A DNA stretch of 64,000 nt. Origin: Terrimonas pollutisoli (GTDB lineage: Bacteria; Bacteroidota; Bacteroidia; Chitinophagales; Chitinophagaceae). Below are positions 52,097 to 60,771 of the stretch, in pieces. The notes under the pieces are model-generated. The model saw only the letters and a list, made by a program, of their open reading frames with translations, had not been told where the DNA came from and ran no database searches. The first letter of the stretch is position 1. Each line of letters starts with the position of its first letter. The stretch is taken from NCBI RefSeq assembly GCF_029360765.1, contig NZ_JARKNA010000006.1:1-64000 (forward strand), given 5' to 3'. The translations under genes were made by a program, and so were the position numbers.

Positions 52097-52250
52097 ACGA
52101 AGGCGCAATGTAATATGAATGGCGTCTTTTGTTCCTTTGCGGCTTTGCGTGAAACTCATCCTAAAGTAAAACATTGTTTTGATTATTTTTAGGAAAGCAG
52201 GAGCACAAAGGACACAACGTTGTATCCTTCGTGAACTTAGTGTTCCATAA
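52097..52250. repeat. Two hairpins of the CACGAAGG/GGTTTGCGTGAA type
   Basis: CACGAAGGCGCAATG ... CCTTTGCGGCTTTGCGTGAA, then GAGCACAAAGGACACAACG ... CGTGAACTTAGTGTTCC. Intergenic, between divergent puuD and allB. Same family as 44619-44712. Confidence 0.55.
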
Positions 52251-52260
52251 ATTTTCCAAT

Positions 52261-53667
52261 ATGCTTCGATGCGCAATAGTAAGTAATCGTGTCATTACCC
52301 CTGACGGGATGAAAAGGGCATTTGTTGTTATCAACAATGGAAAGATTGAAGAGCTAGTGGATCAGTTTCCAGCCAATGATCTAAATATTATTGATGTCGG
52401 CGATAAAGTTTTGATGCCCGGCATCATTGATCCGCATGTCCATATCAATGAACCGGGAAGAACGGATTGGGAGGGTTTTGATACGGCCACTAAGGCGGCG
52501 ATTGCAGGTGGTATTACAACAGTAGTTGATATGCCGTTGAATTCATCACCAGTAACTACTACTGCAAAAGCATTTGATGAAAAGATAAAAGCTACAACCG
52601 GAAATGGTCAGACCGAAACGGTCAGACCAGGTAAGCTACATTGCAATTGTGGCTTTTGGGGTGGCATCATTCCCGGCAATGAAAAGGAGATAGAACCATT
52701 AATTGAAAAAGGCGTTCTGGGATTTAAAGCATTTCTTACTCATTCGGGTATTGATGAATTTCCCAATGTAACTGAGGGTGAGCTAAGAAAGGCAATGCCC
52801 ATCATCGCAAAATATGGTTTGCCATTATTAGTTCACTGCGAACTAAGCTCCCCTCTCCTTTGGAGAGGGGTTGGGGGTGAGGTTTATCAAAACTATCTAT
52901 CATCCCGACCTAAAAAATGGGAAGACGACGCCATTGCATTAATGATCCGGCTGTGTGCAGAGTTTAACTGCCGCACTCATATTGTTCACCTGTCATCGGC
53001 CGATTCTATTGAGCAAATCGTTAAAGCAAAAGAAAAGAGCCTGCCTGCCGGTAGGCAGGGATTGCCGTTAACAGTTGAAACGGGCCAGCATTATTTATAC
53101 TTCAGTGCCGAAGAAATTAAAGATGGACAAACAGCTTTCAAATGTGCACCGCCCATAAGAGAGAAAGAGAATAATAAAAAGCTATGGCAGGCATTGAAGG
53201 AAGGCATCATTGATTTTGTAGCAACCGATCATTCACCGGCACCGCCTGGCATGAAAGAATTAACAACCGGGGATTTTATGAAAGCATGGGGTGGCATTTC
53301 TTCCATACAGTTTGCATTGCCGTCCCTGTGGACAGCAGCTAGAAAACACGACTGCAATATCACTGATCTTGCAAAATGGCTTTGCGAAAAACCAGCTGTA
53401 CTACCGGGTCTGCAGCAACGCAAAGGAAAAATTGAAAAAGGTTACGATGCCGACCTGGTTGCCTGGAACCCCGGGAAAAGTTTTATTGTAAAAGAAGAAA
53501 TGATCCATCATCGCCATAAGATCACACCTTATGTTGGAGAGAAGTTGTTTGGAGTGGTAGAACAAACCTGGTTAGCCGGTGAAAAAGTTTTTGATAAAGG
53601 CGAATTTGTTTTTGGTAAAGGGAGCATGCTATTAAAAGATAAGGAACACAACGGCCACAAAGATTAA
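52261..53667 (+). CDS. allB: Allantoinase (cyclic amidohydrolase)
   Basis: 468 residues from ATG 52261 (MLRCAIVSNRVITPDGMKRA). Metal-binding HVHINEPGRTDWEGF, the modified-Lys region GFKAFLTHSGIDEFP, and TDHSPAPPGMKELTTGDFMK match allantoinases: allantoin to allantoate. Two repeats lie inside: LSSPLLWRGVGGEV (52846-52882) and SLPAGRQ (53038-53058), both keeping the frame in a protein that otherwise looks complete. Confidence 0.94.
   Translation: MLRCAIVSNRVITPDGMKRAFVVINNGKIEELVDQFPANDLNIIDVGDKVLMPGIIDPHVHINEPGRTDWEGFDTATKAAIAGGITTVVDMPLNSSPVTTTAKAFDEKIKATTGNGQTETVRPGKLHCNCGFWGGIIPGNEKEIEPLIEKGVLGFKAFLTHSGIDEFPNVTEGELRKAMPIIAKYGLPLLVHCELSSPLLWRGVGGEVYQNYLSSRPKKWEDDAIALMIRLCAEFNCRTHIVHLSSADSIEQIVKAKEKSLPAGRQGLPLTVETGQHYLYFSAEEIKDGQTAFKCAPPIREKENNKKLWQALKEGIIDFVATDHSPAPPGMKELTTGDFMKAWGGISSIQFALPSLWTAARKHDCNITDLAKWLCEKPAVLPGLQQRKGKIEKGYDADLVAWNPGKSFIVKEEMIHHRHKITPYVGEKLFGVVEQTWLAGEKVFDKGEFVFGKGSMLLKDKEHNGHKD
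52846..52882. repeat. CTCCCCTCTCCTTTGGAGAG-type repeat inside allB
   Basis: CCTCTCC-TTT-GGAGAGG stem with tail GGTTGGGGGTGAGG. Inserts about 12 residues (SSPLLWRGVGGE) into allantoinase. Confidence 0.85.
53038..53058. repeat. CCTGCCTGCCGGTAGGCAG repeat inside allB
   Basis: Encodes the in-frame extra peptide SLPAGRQ between KAKEK and GLPLTVETG. Confidence 0.9.
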
Positions 53668-53740
53668 CACAAACTTGCCTGCGGCAGGCAGGGAACACAA
53701 CGTCGTGTCGTTCGTGTTTCGTCATGTCCTTTGTGCTCCA
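53641..53740. repeat. Hairpin with embedded CTTGCCTGCGGCAGGCAGGG
   Basis: GGAACACAACGGCCACAAAG ... CGTGTTTCGTCATGTCCTTTGTGCTCC, with a short palindrome at 53674-53693 in the middle, overlapping the end of allB. The C-terminus of AllB (KDKEHNGHKD) is partly repeat-derived. Confidence 0.65.
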
Positions 53741-53757
53741 AAAAAAGAATTTGGCTC

Positions 53758-54999
53758 ATGAATTATTCACAAAGAGCAAAAAAAATTTTACAGCGAATCG
53801 ATGAACTGGCTGCTATCAGCGAGGATGAAGGCTTTATTGCCCGCACCTATGGCACGCCTGCTTTTTTGGAAGCAAGAAATAAAGTTGAACAATGGATGAA
53901 GGAGTCCGGGTTATCAACAAGAGTAGATAGTATCGGTAATATCCGCGGCAAACTTTTATCCAATGACCCCAATGCCAAAACTTTTGTGATCGCCTCGCAC
54001 ATAGATACCGTGATCAATGCCGGCAAATTCGATGGTCCGCTCGGTGTAATAGCGGGTCTTGATATTCTTGAAAAACTTGTTCAATCAAAAACAACACTTC
54101 CCTTTCATATTGAACTGATCGGTTTTTGTGATGAAGAAGGCTGTCGATTTCATACAACCTACCTGGGCAGTAAAGCCGTCGCCGGTTGTTTCGATAATCA
54201 TCTTTTGCAAATAAAAGATGAAGCAGGACAACAATTAGCGGATGTCATTGAAGCAAATGGTGGGCATGTCAATGAGCTGGCTAACGACGCTATTCCAAAA
54301 GAGCAATGGCTGGGTTATTACGAAATACATATCGAACAGGGGCCTGTTTTGTATGAAAAAAATATTCCTGTTGCCGTAGTGGCTGGTATCGCCGGTCAGT
54401 ACAGGGCCGGTATCATTTTCAATGGTGAAAACGGTCATGCAGGTACCGTACCAATGACCATGCGAAAAGATGGGCTTGCCTGTGCTGCCGAATTTGTGCT
54501 GGCAGTGGAAAGTGTTGCAAAGCAGTATGCCAACCTGGTGGCTACCGTTGGCAAGCTTCACATCATTCATCCGGCCAGTAATGTTATACCTGGCGAAGTG
54601 ATAGCGAGTCTTGATCTTCGCAGCGATAATGAAGAACTGCTGGTATCTTCTTACGCTGCTATCCAAAAGTTGGCAGAGGAAATTTGTCAAAAAAGAAACT
54701 GTGTTCTGGAGTGGAACCTGATCCAATACAACAAGCCGGTGATCTGCGATACATCGATGAGTCGGACGTTAGCGCAGTCAATTAATAAATCAGGCCACGA
54801 GCTGGTGACATTGGTAAGTGGCGCCGGTCATGACGCCGTAACCATTTCTACCGTAGCGCCGGTATCTATGCTATTTGTCAAATGTTTTAAAGGCATCAGT
54901 CATAACCCGCTTGAAAATGTAGAGCCGGAAGATATAGCGGCAGCCATTGAAGTTTCCGATAACTTTATACAACAATTAATAAGGAGCAATAACTTGTAA
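53758..54999 (+). CDS. M20-family allantoate amidohydrolase-like protein
   Basis: 413 residues from ATG 53758. Zinc ligands in VIASHIDTVINAGKFDGPLG, GFCDEEGCRFHTTYLGSKAV, and HIEQGPVLYEKNIPVAVVAG; the dimerisation/satellite domain has MRKDGLACAAEF. Members of this group hydrolyse allantoate, N-carbamoyl amino acids or ureidoglycolate. The cluster points to allantoate to ureidoglycine. Confidence 0.88.
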   Translation: MNYSQRAKKILQRIDELAAISEDEGFIARTYGTPAFLEARNKVEQWMKESGLSTRVDSIGNIRGKLLSNDPNAKTFVIASHIDTVINAGKFDGPLGVIAGLDILEKLVQSKTTLPFHIELIGFCDEEGCRFHTTYLGSKAVAGCFDNHLLQIKDEAGQQLADVIEANGGHVNELANDAIPKEQWLGYYEIHIEQGPVLYEKNIPVAVVAGIAGQYRAGIIFNGENGHAGTVPMTMRKDGLACAAEFVLAVESVAKQYANLVATVGKLHIIHPASNVIPGEVIASLDLRSDNEELLVSSYAAIQKLAEEICQKRNCVLEWNLIQYNKPVICDTSMSRTLAQSINKSGHELVTLVSGAGHDAVTISTVAPVSMLFVKCFKGISHNPLENVEPEDIAAAIEVSDNFIQQLIRSNNL

Positions 55000-55013
55000 C
55001 ATTATTTTTTTGC

Positions 55014-55760
55014 ATGGAAATATCTGCATTAACCCGCACCGTCGTTAAACCAAATCATGCGATCATCGCACCCGATGGATATATTAATAGCACCGTGCCG
55101 GGCTGGACTGGTTGTACGGTAAATGTGATCATAAATGAAGCAATGGGAGCCAATCTTTGTCAAACGCTGGTAACAGCGGGGAAGGACTGTAAGCTTATTG
55201 GTGCTACCAAAGAATCACAATTGTTTTTTTATATCATCAGCGGCAAGTTAAAGGCAACGGTCAGTGGAAAAATAAAAATGATGAGCGCCGGTCAGTTTAT
55301 TTACATACCCATTGGCAAAGCGTATAAACTGGAAAATATAAAAGAGGGAACGCAGCTATTAAGTTTTCATAAAGTGTATGAAAAGCTGGAAGGCTATGAT
55401 GTGCCCGGAATCATTTTTGGTAACGCTGCCGATGTATCCGCCCCGGCTTATTTGGGTGATAAAGCTCTGCGCTTACAGGTATTATTGCCGGATAATCTTT
55501 CGTTCGACATGGCGGTTAACATTTTTACTTATGATCCCGGCGGTCATTTGCCAATGGTAGAAACGCATATTATGGAACATGGTTTGATGTATCTCCGTGG
55601 ACAGGGTATTTATATGCTGGATCATCAATGGTACCCGGTGAAAAAAGGAGACTCGATCTGGATGGCTCCCTATTGCCAGCAGTGGTTTACAGCCATGGGT
55701 AAAGAACCGGCCGTGTATATTTATTATAAGAATGTGAACCGGTTTCCGGCGAAAGTGTAA
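55014..55760 (+). CDS. allE: (S)-ureidoglycine aminohydrolase
   Basis: 248 residues of the bicupin family: YINSTVPGWTGCTVNVIINE, QFIYIPIGKAYKLENIKEGT, MAVNIFTYDPGGHLPMVETH with the metal-binding E-T-H, EHGLMYLRGQGIYMLDHQWY and SIWMAPYCQQWFTAMGKEPA. Converts ureidoglycine to ureidoglycolate plus ammonia. 14 bp from the upstream hydrolase gene. Confidence 0.93.
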   Translation: MEISALTRTVVKPNHAIIAPDGYINSTVPGWTGCTVNVIINEAMGANLCQTLVTAGKDCKLIGATKESQLFFYIISGKLKATVSGKIKMMSAGQFIYIPIGKAYKLENIKEGTQLLSFHKVYEKLEGYDVPGIIFGNAADVSAPAYLGDKALRLQVLLPDNLSFDMAVNIFTYDPGGHLPMVETHIMEHGLMYLRGQGIYMLDHQWYPVKKGDSIWMAPYCQQWFTAMGKEPAVYIYYKNVNRFPAKV

Positions 55761-55838
55761 TGTGATGTAGCCAGCAGCAGTACTACTATCAGCTTCGGTT
55801 GCGTCGCACTCTTCAACGTTCAGTAAATTGATTGTGCT

Positions 55839-56342
55839 ATGACCTTACACGAATTAAATAGCCTACCCAAACAACAACTCCGCGACGAGCTGATGAAATG
55901 CTGCGGCTCGCAGGCATGGGTAGACCGGATGTTACCTTTTTTCCCCGCAGATGATATGGTAGAACTGTTGGAAGACGCCGAAGAACAGTGGTTCAAATGC
56001 TGTGAGCAGGATTGGAAAGAAGCTTTTGCACAACATCCGAAGATCGGGGATATGGAATCACTGGAAAAAAAATTTGCTTCCACTGCCACATGGGCTTCCG
56101 GTGAACAGGAAGCAATAAAAACCGCTTCATCGGAAACGCTGCAGCAATTAAAAGAGGCGAATCAGCAGTATGAAGAAAAGTTCGGTTATATTTTTATCGT
56201 GTGTGCTTCAGGAAAGTCTGCAAATGAAATGCTGGGGATGTTGCAAACCCGCTTACAAAATAGTCCTGAAGTAGAAATTGAAATAGCAGCGGATGAGCAA
56301 AACAAGATCACTATACTTCGGATCGAAAAATTACTTGAATGA
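55839..56342 (+). CDS. uraD: OHCU decarboxylase
   Basis: 167 residues. MTLHELNSLPKQQLRDELMK, the catalytic-His region FAQHPKIGDMESLEKKFAST, ATWASGEQEA and FGYIFIVCASGKSANEMLGM are typical of 2-oxo-4-hydroxy-4-carboxy-5-ureidoimidazoline decarboxylase, which gives (S)-allantoin. Overlaps uraH by 4 bp. Confidence 0.95.
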   Translation: MTLHELNSLPKQQLRDELMKCCGSQAWVDRMLPFFPADDMVELLEDAEEQWFKCCEQDWKEAFAQHPKIGDMESLEKKFASTATWASGEQEAIKTASSETLQQLKEANQQYEEKFGYIFIVCASGKSANEMLGMLQTRLQNSPEVEIEIAADEQNKITILRIEKLLE

Positions 56343-56677
56343 GCCAGGTTACCACACATATCTTGGATACCAGTAAGGGCAGGCCTGCACAGGGGATCAC
56401 TGTTATCCTTTATATTGGTCAAAATGACGAATGGGATGAAATAGCCCGGGGCATTTCCAACGCCGATGGAAGAGTTACCGGTCTTTTGGAAAAAGCCATT
56501 TTGTTACAACATGAAATTTATAAGCTAAGATTTGAAACGAAGGATTATTTTGACAAAAACCAGGTAGCAACACTCTATCCTTATGTGGAGATCATCTTTG
56601 ATATTACTACAGATGATCATTATCATATTCCATTATTATTAAATCCATTTGGGTACAGTACATACAGAGGTTCTTAG
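56339..56677 (+). CDS. uraH: 5-hydroxyisourate hydrolase
   Basis: 112 residues of the transthyretin fold: VTTHILDTSKGRPAQGITVI and the C-terminal FGYSTYRGS, both HIUase signatures (His and Arg of the active site, YRGS tail). Hydrolyses the PuuD product to OHCU. ATGA overlap with uraD. Confidence 0.96.
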   Translation: MSQVTTHILDTSKGRPAQGITVILYIGQNDEWDEIARGISNADGRVTGLLEKAILLQHEIYKLRFETKDYFDKNQVATLYPYVEIIFDITTDDHYHIPLLLNPFGYSTYRGS

Positions 56678-56689
56678 GAGCACAAGAGA

Positions 56690-56848
56690 TAATAGACGTC
56701 GTGCGTTCTTTGTCTTGGTAGAGGCACAAAGTGTCGGTTGAAATCTAATACGCAGAATAATTGAACCACGAAGACACGACGGCACAAAGTGGCACGGAGT
56801 AACTAAACTTTATGTATCTCCGTGTCCTTGTGTCCCGGTGGTTCAAAA
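56690..56848. repeat. Long imperfect hairpin (TTGAACCACGAAGACACGACG type)
   Basis: From 56758 TTGAACCACGAAGACACG ... GGCACGGAG mirrors CTCCGTGTCCTTGTGTCCCGGTGGTTCAA. A second short hairpin precedes it (GACGTCGTGCGTTCTTTGTC). Confidence 0.7.
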
Positions 56849-56911
56849 ATATTTAACACAAAAGTCATATCCCGAGTATAAGTAACACGGCTGAATCCTT
56901 AAATTAATGGC

Positions 56912-58360
56912 ATGAATCTTTCCATCAACGAAGCAGACATAGAAAGCATCCTTGGCAGTTTGAAAGTTGCCAATCTCAGGTTTCAGCAAACCTATCCCGG
57001 CGATAAGCCTGACCGTCAGCCCGTACACACTGTTTATGGAGGCGCCAACCTTTTCAAATCGGACACCTGCATCAAAATGGGTGAGATTGCCCTGAAAAGT
57101 TTGCAAACCTATGCGCCAAACTTCGTGGTATTGGCCGATGTGTTGCATTTGGAGGGTTTTATTAACCTGCCGTCTTCGGATAAGAAGATTGAACGACTGG
57201 TGAAAGACCTTGATAAGATGAGTGAAAAGAAAAGAAAAAATCATCCCGCCTGGCTTCCCTATTCCGTTTATAAAAAGATCATCCATAAGTTACAAACAGA
57301 AGCGGTTGAAGATTTTCGCATCGACTTTGAAGATGGATTTGGCAACCGGCCCGATGAAGAAGAGGACGCCACGGCGGTAGCCGCCGCCAATGAACTGGCA
57401 GCAGGCATGAAAAAGAAAACAATCTCGCCATTTATTGGCATCCGGATAAAGCCTTTTACCGAAGATCTGAAGTACCGGGGTGTAAGAACGCTGGATATTT
57501 TCCTGGCAACGCTTTTGGAAAAAACAAACGGGAAACTACCGGATAATTTCGTCGTCATGCTTCCCAAAGTGACGATTCCCGAACAGGTGATGACATTGGT
57601 AAAACTTTTTGAGATCATCGAGACAAAAAATCATTTGCCACCCGGTTCACTGAAAATGGAAACAATGGTGGAAGCCACCCAGATCATCATGGATGAGGAA
57701 GGAAGAAATCCGCTGATGAGAATCATCAAAGCCAGTGAAGGAAGATGTATCGCCGCACATTTTGGCACTTATGATTATACAGCCTCCTGTGGTATTACGG
57801 CCAAATACCAAACCATGGCACATCCTGTTTGCGACTTTGCCCATCACATGACCAAAGTGGCGCTGGCAGGTACCGGGATATTTTTATCAGATGGCGCAAC
57901 GAATGTGATGCCCGTTGCCCCGAACCGGGGCGAAAAATTATCCAAAGAAAAGATCAAAGAAAATGTTGACTCGGTGCACAATGCCTGGCGAATCGGTTAT
58001 AGTCACACCATGCACTCACTCATCAATGGTTTTTACCAGGGTTGGGATCTGAACCCCGCACAACTTCCCATGCGCTATGCAGCTACCTATAATTTTTTCC
58101 TGAGCAGTTATAACGATGCAGTTTTCCGGTTAAAGACATTTATGGAACGAGCCGCCATCTCTACCCTCACCGGTGATATTTTTGATGATGCCGCCACCGG
58201 GCAGGGTTTGCTGAACTTTTTCTTAAAGGCCATGAATTGCGGTGCGATTTCAGAACGGGAGGCAACTGCTACCGGTCTGACCATTGACGAAATCAGAAGC
58301 CGCTCCTTTTACAAAATATTGCAAGGCAGGAGAGGTAAGAAAGAAGCTGCGAGCTTTTAG
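56912..58360 (+). CDS. DUF6986/HpcH-HpaI aldolase-like protein
   Basis: 482 residues. VHTVYGGANLFKSDTCIKMG, DFRIDFEDGFGNRPDEEEDA (acidic metal-binding stretch), FIGIRIKPFTEDLKYRGVRT, METMVEATQIIMDEEGRNPL and SEGRCIAAHFGTYDYTASCG suggest an aldolase/citrate-lyase barrel of the DUF6986 group (recalled). In the purine cluster it might use glyoxylate, e.g. in a malate-synthase-like condensation; this is inference. The last residues (EAASF) come from an intergenic repeat. Confidence 0.75.
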   Translation: MNLSINEADIESILGSLKVANLRFQQTYPGDKPDRQPVHTVYGGANLFKSDTCIKMGEIALKSLQTYAPNFVVLADVLHLEGFINLPSSDKKIERLVKDLDKMSEKKRKNHPAWLPYSVYKKIIHKLQTEAVEDFRIDFEDGFGNRPDEEEDATAVAAANELAAGMKKKTISPFIGIRIKPFTEDLKYRGVRTLDIFLATLLEKTNGKLPDNFVVMLPKVTIPEQVMTLVKLFEIIETKNHLPPGSLKMETMVEATQIIMDEEGRNPLMRIIKASEGRCIAAHFGTYDYTASCGITAKYQTMAHPVCDFAHHMTKVALAGTGIFLSDGATNVMPVAPNRGEKLSKEKIKENVDSVHNAWRIGYSHTMHSLINGFYQGWDLNPAQLPMRYAATYNFFLSSYNDAVFRLKTFMERAAISTLTGDIFDDAATGQGLLNFFLKAMNCGAISEREATATGLTIDEIRSRSFYKILQGRRGKKEAASF

Positions 58361-58436
58361 CTACGAGCTGCGAGACACCATCGGAAACTAATAGAACCTT
58401 GCTCGTGGCTCACAGCTCACGGCTCATAGCTTTTCT
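58340..58436. repeat. GAGCTGCGAG / GCTCACAGCTCACGGCTC hairpin-like repeat
   Basis: Left arm AGCTACGAGCTGCGAGAC and right arm GCTCGTGGCTCACAGCTCAC, related to the repeat in xdhC (24298-24330). It overlaps the 3' end of the DUF6986 gene. Confidence 0.55.
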
Positions 58437-58469
58437 TCGTTTAAATTTGATCCACAAAACTTTTCTCCC

Positions 58470-59597
58470 ATGACGATTGCTGTATTAGGAGCAGGTATGG
58501 TTGGCCGGGCCATCGCACTGGATTTAGTTAATGATTATGAGGTGACTTCCTTTGATTTTAGTACTGAAAACCTTTCGCAGCTAAGAAGCAGGAATGATAA
58601 AATAAAAACTTTCATCGCTGATCTTTCGGACTATAAGACTTACCCGAATCTTCTACAGTCGTTTGATTTGGTCGTCACGGCTGTTCCGGGATTTATGGGT
58701 TATAAAACATTGGAAGCTGTAATCAATGCCGGAAAAAATGTTGTCGATATTTCATTCTTTCCCGAGGATGTTTTGCAGCTGGATAAATTGGCGAAGAAGA
58801 AAAATGTAACAGTTATTACCGATTGCGGTGTAGCCCCCGGTATGAGCAATTTTATTATCGGCAGGTATAATGAAGAGATGACGGTCACTCATTTTGAATG
58901 CTACGTGGGCGGATTGCCCAAAGAAAAAAAGCCACCTTTCCAATACAAAGCTCCTTTCTCTCCCATTGATGTAATTGAAGAATATACCCGGCCGGCAAGA
59001 TTGGTAGAAGCTGGCAATATTGTTATTAAACCTGCACTCAGCGAACGGGAACTGATATGGTTTGAAGAAGTGGGCCAATTGGAAGCATTCAATACTGACG
59101 GGCTTCGTTCCCTGATCTACACGATGAAAGATGTTCCCGATATGAAAGAAAAAACATTACGTTATCCGGGACATATCGATCTGATCATGGCGCTGCAACA
59201 GGCGGGCCTTTTTGATACGACTCCTATTTCTATAAAAAATACAGCAATCTCCCCGCTTGAGTTTACCTCAAAGCTGCTGATCAACGAATGGAAGCTGGGA
59301 CCCGAAGAGGAAGAATTCACGATTATGAAAGTGATTGTAAAGGCAGAAAAAGATGGAATGGAAAAAACAATTGAGTACAACCTCTTTGATGAATACGATC
59401 CGGCGAGCAAAACTTCATCCATGGCAAGAACAACGGGCTATACCTGCACGGCCGCAGTCAATCTTATCACCAGGAATTTGTTTACAGAAAAAGGTGTCTT
59501 TCCTCCTGAGTTGATTGGTAAACACAGGGACTGTTTTGATTTTGTGATCAACTACCTGGCGGAAAGAAATGTAAATTGGAAGATGTCTGAACTGTAA
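58470..59597 (+). CDS. Saccharopine dehydrogenase-family oxidoreductase
   Basis: 375 residues. Rossmann start MTIAVLGAGMVGRAIALDLV, DLVVTAVPGFMGYKTLEAVI, ITDCGVAPGMSNFIIGRYNE and a catalytic domain with FNTDGLRSLIYTMKDVPDM. Acts on amino acid or dicarboxylate substrates with NAD(P); substrate unknown. Its position in the purine cluster suggests a role with products such as oxalurate or glycine-derived compounds, but this is speculation. Confidence 0.85.
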   Translation: MTIAVLGAGMVGRAIALDLVNDYEVTSFDFSTENLSQLRSRNDKIKTFIADLSDYKTYPNLLQSFDLVVTAVPGFMGYKTLEAVINAGKNVVDISFFPEDVLQLDKLAKKKNVTVITDCGVAPGMSNFIIGRYNEEMTVTHFECYVGGLPKEKKPPFQYKAPFSPIDVIEEYTRPARLVEAGNIVIKPALSERELIWFEEVGQLEAFNTDGLRSLIYTMKDVPDMKEKTLRYPGHIDLIMALQQAGLFDTTPISIKNTAISPLEFTSKLLINEWKLGPEEEEFTIMKVIVKAEKDGMEKTIEYNLFDEYDPASKTSSMARTTGYTCTAAVNLITRNLFTEKGVFPPELIGKHRDCFDFVINYLAERNVNWKMSEL

Positions 59598-59629
59598 TGT
59601 GTGAGATGTTTGGGATAAATGACAAATGA

Positions 59630-59651
59630 AAAAGCGGCACAAGCCGCTTTT
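59630..59651. terminator. Bidirectional terminator
   Basis: AAAAGCGGC-ACAA-GCCGCTTTT, T-rich on both sides, between convergent genes (stops at 59597 and 59677). Confidence 0.85.
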
Positions 59652-59676
59652 CTATCTTAATAATCTTCGTTCAGAC

Positions 59677-60276
59677 TTATTCTGACTCTGCCACTACTTC
59701 TTTTACTTCTGGTATCATTCTCTTCATCATACCCTCAATACCGGCTTTCAGTGTGATCATGGAAGAGGGGCAACCACTGCAACTTCCCTGCATGGCCAGG
59801 TTTACCGTACCATCTTCGTAACTTTTGAATTGGATAGCACCACCATCCATTTCTACAGCGGGGCGAACATAATTATCTAATAATTCTTTGATACGCTTAA
59901 CCACATCATCATCATCGGCGGTTACCGCATTGGTGCTTTCTGTTTTCATTGCAGCCACTTCTTCCTCATTCACCACGGGTTTTCCTTCCTCCAGGTATTC
60001 TTTCAGGAACTGGCGGATAGAGGGAATCACATCCTGCCAATCTTCCGTATCGCTGGTTTTAGTCAGCGTCACGAAATTGCTGGCGATAAATACCGCTTTA
60101 ACGAAAGGAAAGCCAAACAGCTCTGTTGCCAGCGGAGATGGTTTTGCACTTTCAATATCCGGAAAATCAATGCTTTTGCCCGGGTACAAAAGTTTGTTGG
60201 CTACAAACTTCATGGTTTCCGGGTTAGGGGTCATTTCAGTATAAATGCTGATAATGGGGCTGCCTGTCTTAATCAT
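59677..60276 (-). CDS. NifU/Nfu-type iron-sulfur carrier
   Basis: About 199 residues from the Met at 60276 (three residues upstream, 60285, also possible). N-terminal Nfu domain (YTEMTPNPETMKFVANKLLY, FGFPFVKAVFIASNFVTLTK) and C-terminal NifU domain (YVRPAVEMDGGAIQFKSYED, MQGSCSGCPSSMITLKAGIE with CxxC for the cluster). Delivers Fe-S clusters to target enzymes. Confidence 0.93.
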   Translation of the reverse strand: MIKTGSPIISIYTEMTPNPETMKFVANKLLYPGKSIDFPDIESAKPSPLATELFGFPFVKAVFIASNFVTLTKTSDTEDWQDVIPSIRQFLKEYLEEGKPVVNEEEVAAMKTESTNAVTADDDDVVKRIKELLDNYVRPAVEMDGGAIQFKSYEDGTVNLAMQGSCSGCPSSMITLKAGIEGMMKRMIPEVKEVVAESE

Positions 60277-60414
60277 AAAACTCACAATTTGAGATGCAAA
60301 AATAACAATAATTCTTCGCCCTTGTTTAAAAAGCTGCGAAACATCGGCTCCTTAACAAGTCATTATTTGAGCCAAAAGCGCATATTTGCCAAATTTTTTT
60401 AAAGATTTACCCGG

Positions 60415-60768
60415 ATGAAAAAAATCTATTATCTCGGCACCTGCAGCACCTGTGCAGGTATCATGAAAGAAACAGGCATTAATTCAGCAAGCGGTTTTGA
60501 AATGCAGGACATCAAAACGCAAAAGATTACGGCAAAGCAATTGGAAGAAATGAAAAAAATGGCTGGTAGTTATGAAGCCCTTTTCAGCCGGCGGGCTTTA
60601 AAGTACAAAGAACTTGGGTTGAAGGACAAACAGCTTACTGAAAAAGACTATCGTAATTATATCCTCGACGAGTATACCTTTCTTAAACGTCCCGTGGTTA
60701 TCATTAGCGACAAAATCTTTATCGGCAGTGAAAAGAAAAATGTGGAATTGCTAAAAAAGTCCGTTTGA
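60415..60768 (+). CDS. ArsC/Spx-like thioredoxin-fold protein
   Basis: 117 residues. YYLGTCSTCAGIMKETGI shows a CxxC at the start, TKQITAKQLEEMKKMAG-like helix and PVVIISDKIFIGSEKKNVEL at the end. Arsenate reductase family by fold; many such Bacteroidota members are of unknown role. Confidence 0.8.
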   Translation: MKKIYYLGTCSTCAGIMKETGINSASGFEMQDIKTQKITAKQLEEMKKMAGSYEALFSRRALKYKELGLKDKQLTEKDYRNYILDEYTFLKRPVVIISDKIFIGSEKKNVELLKKSV

Positions 60769-60771
60769 GGA

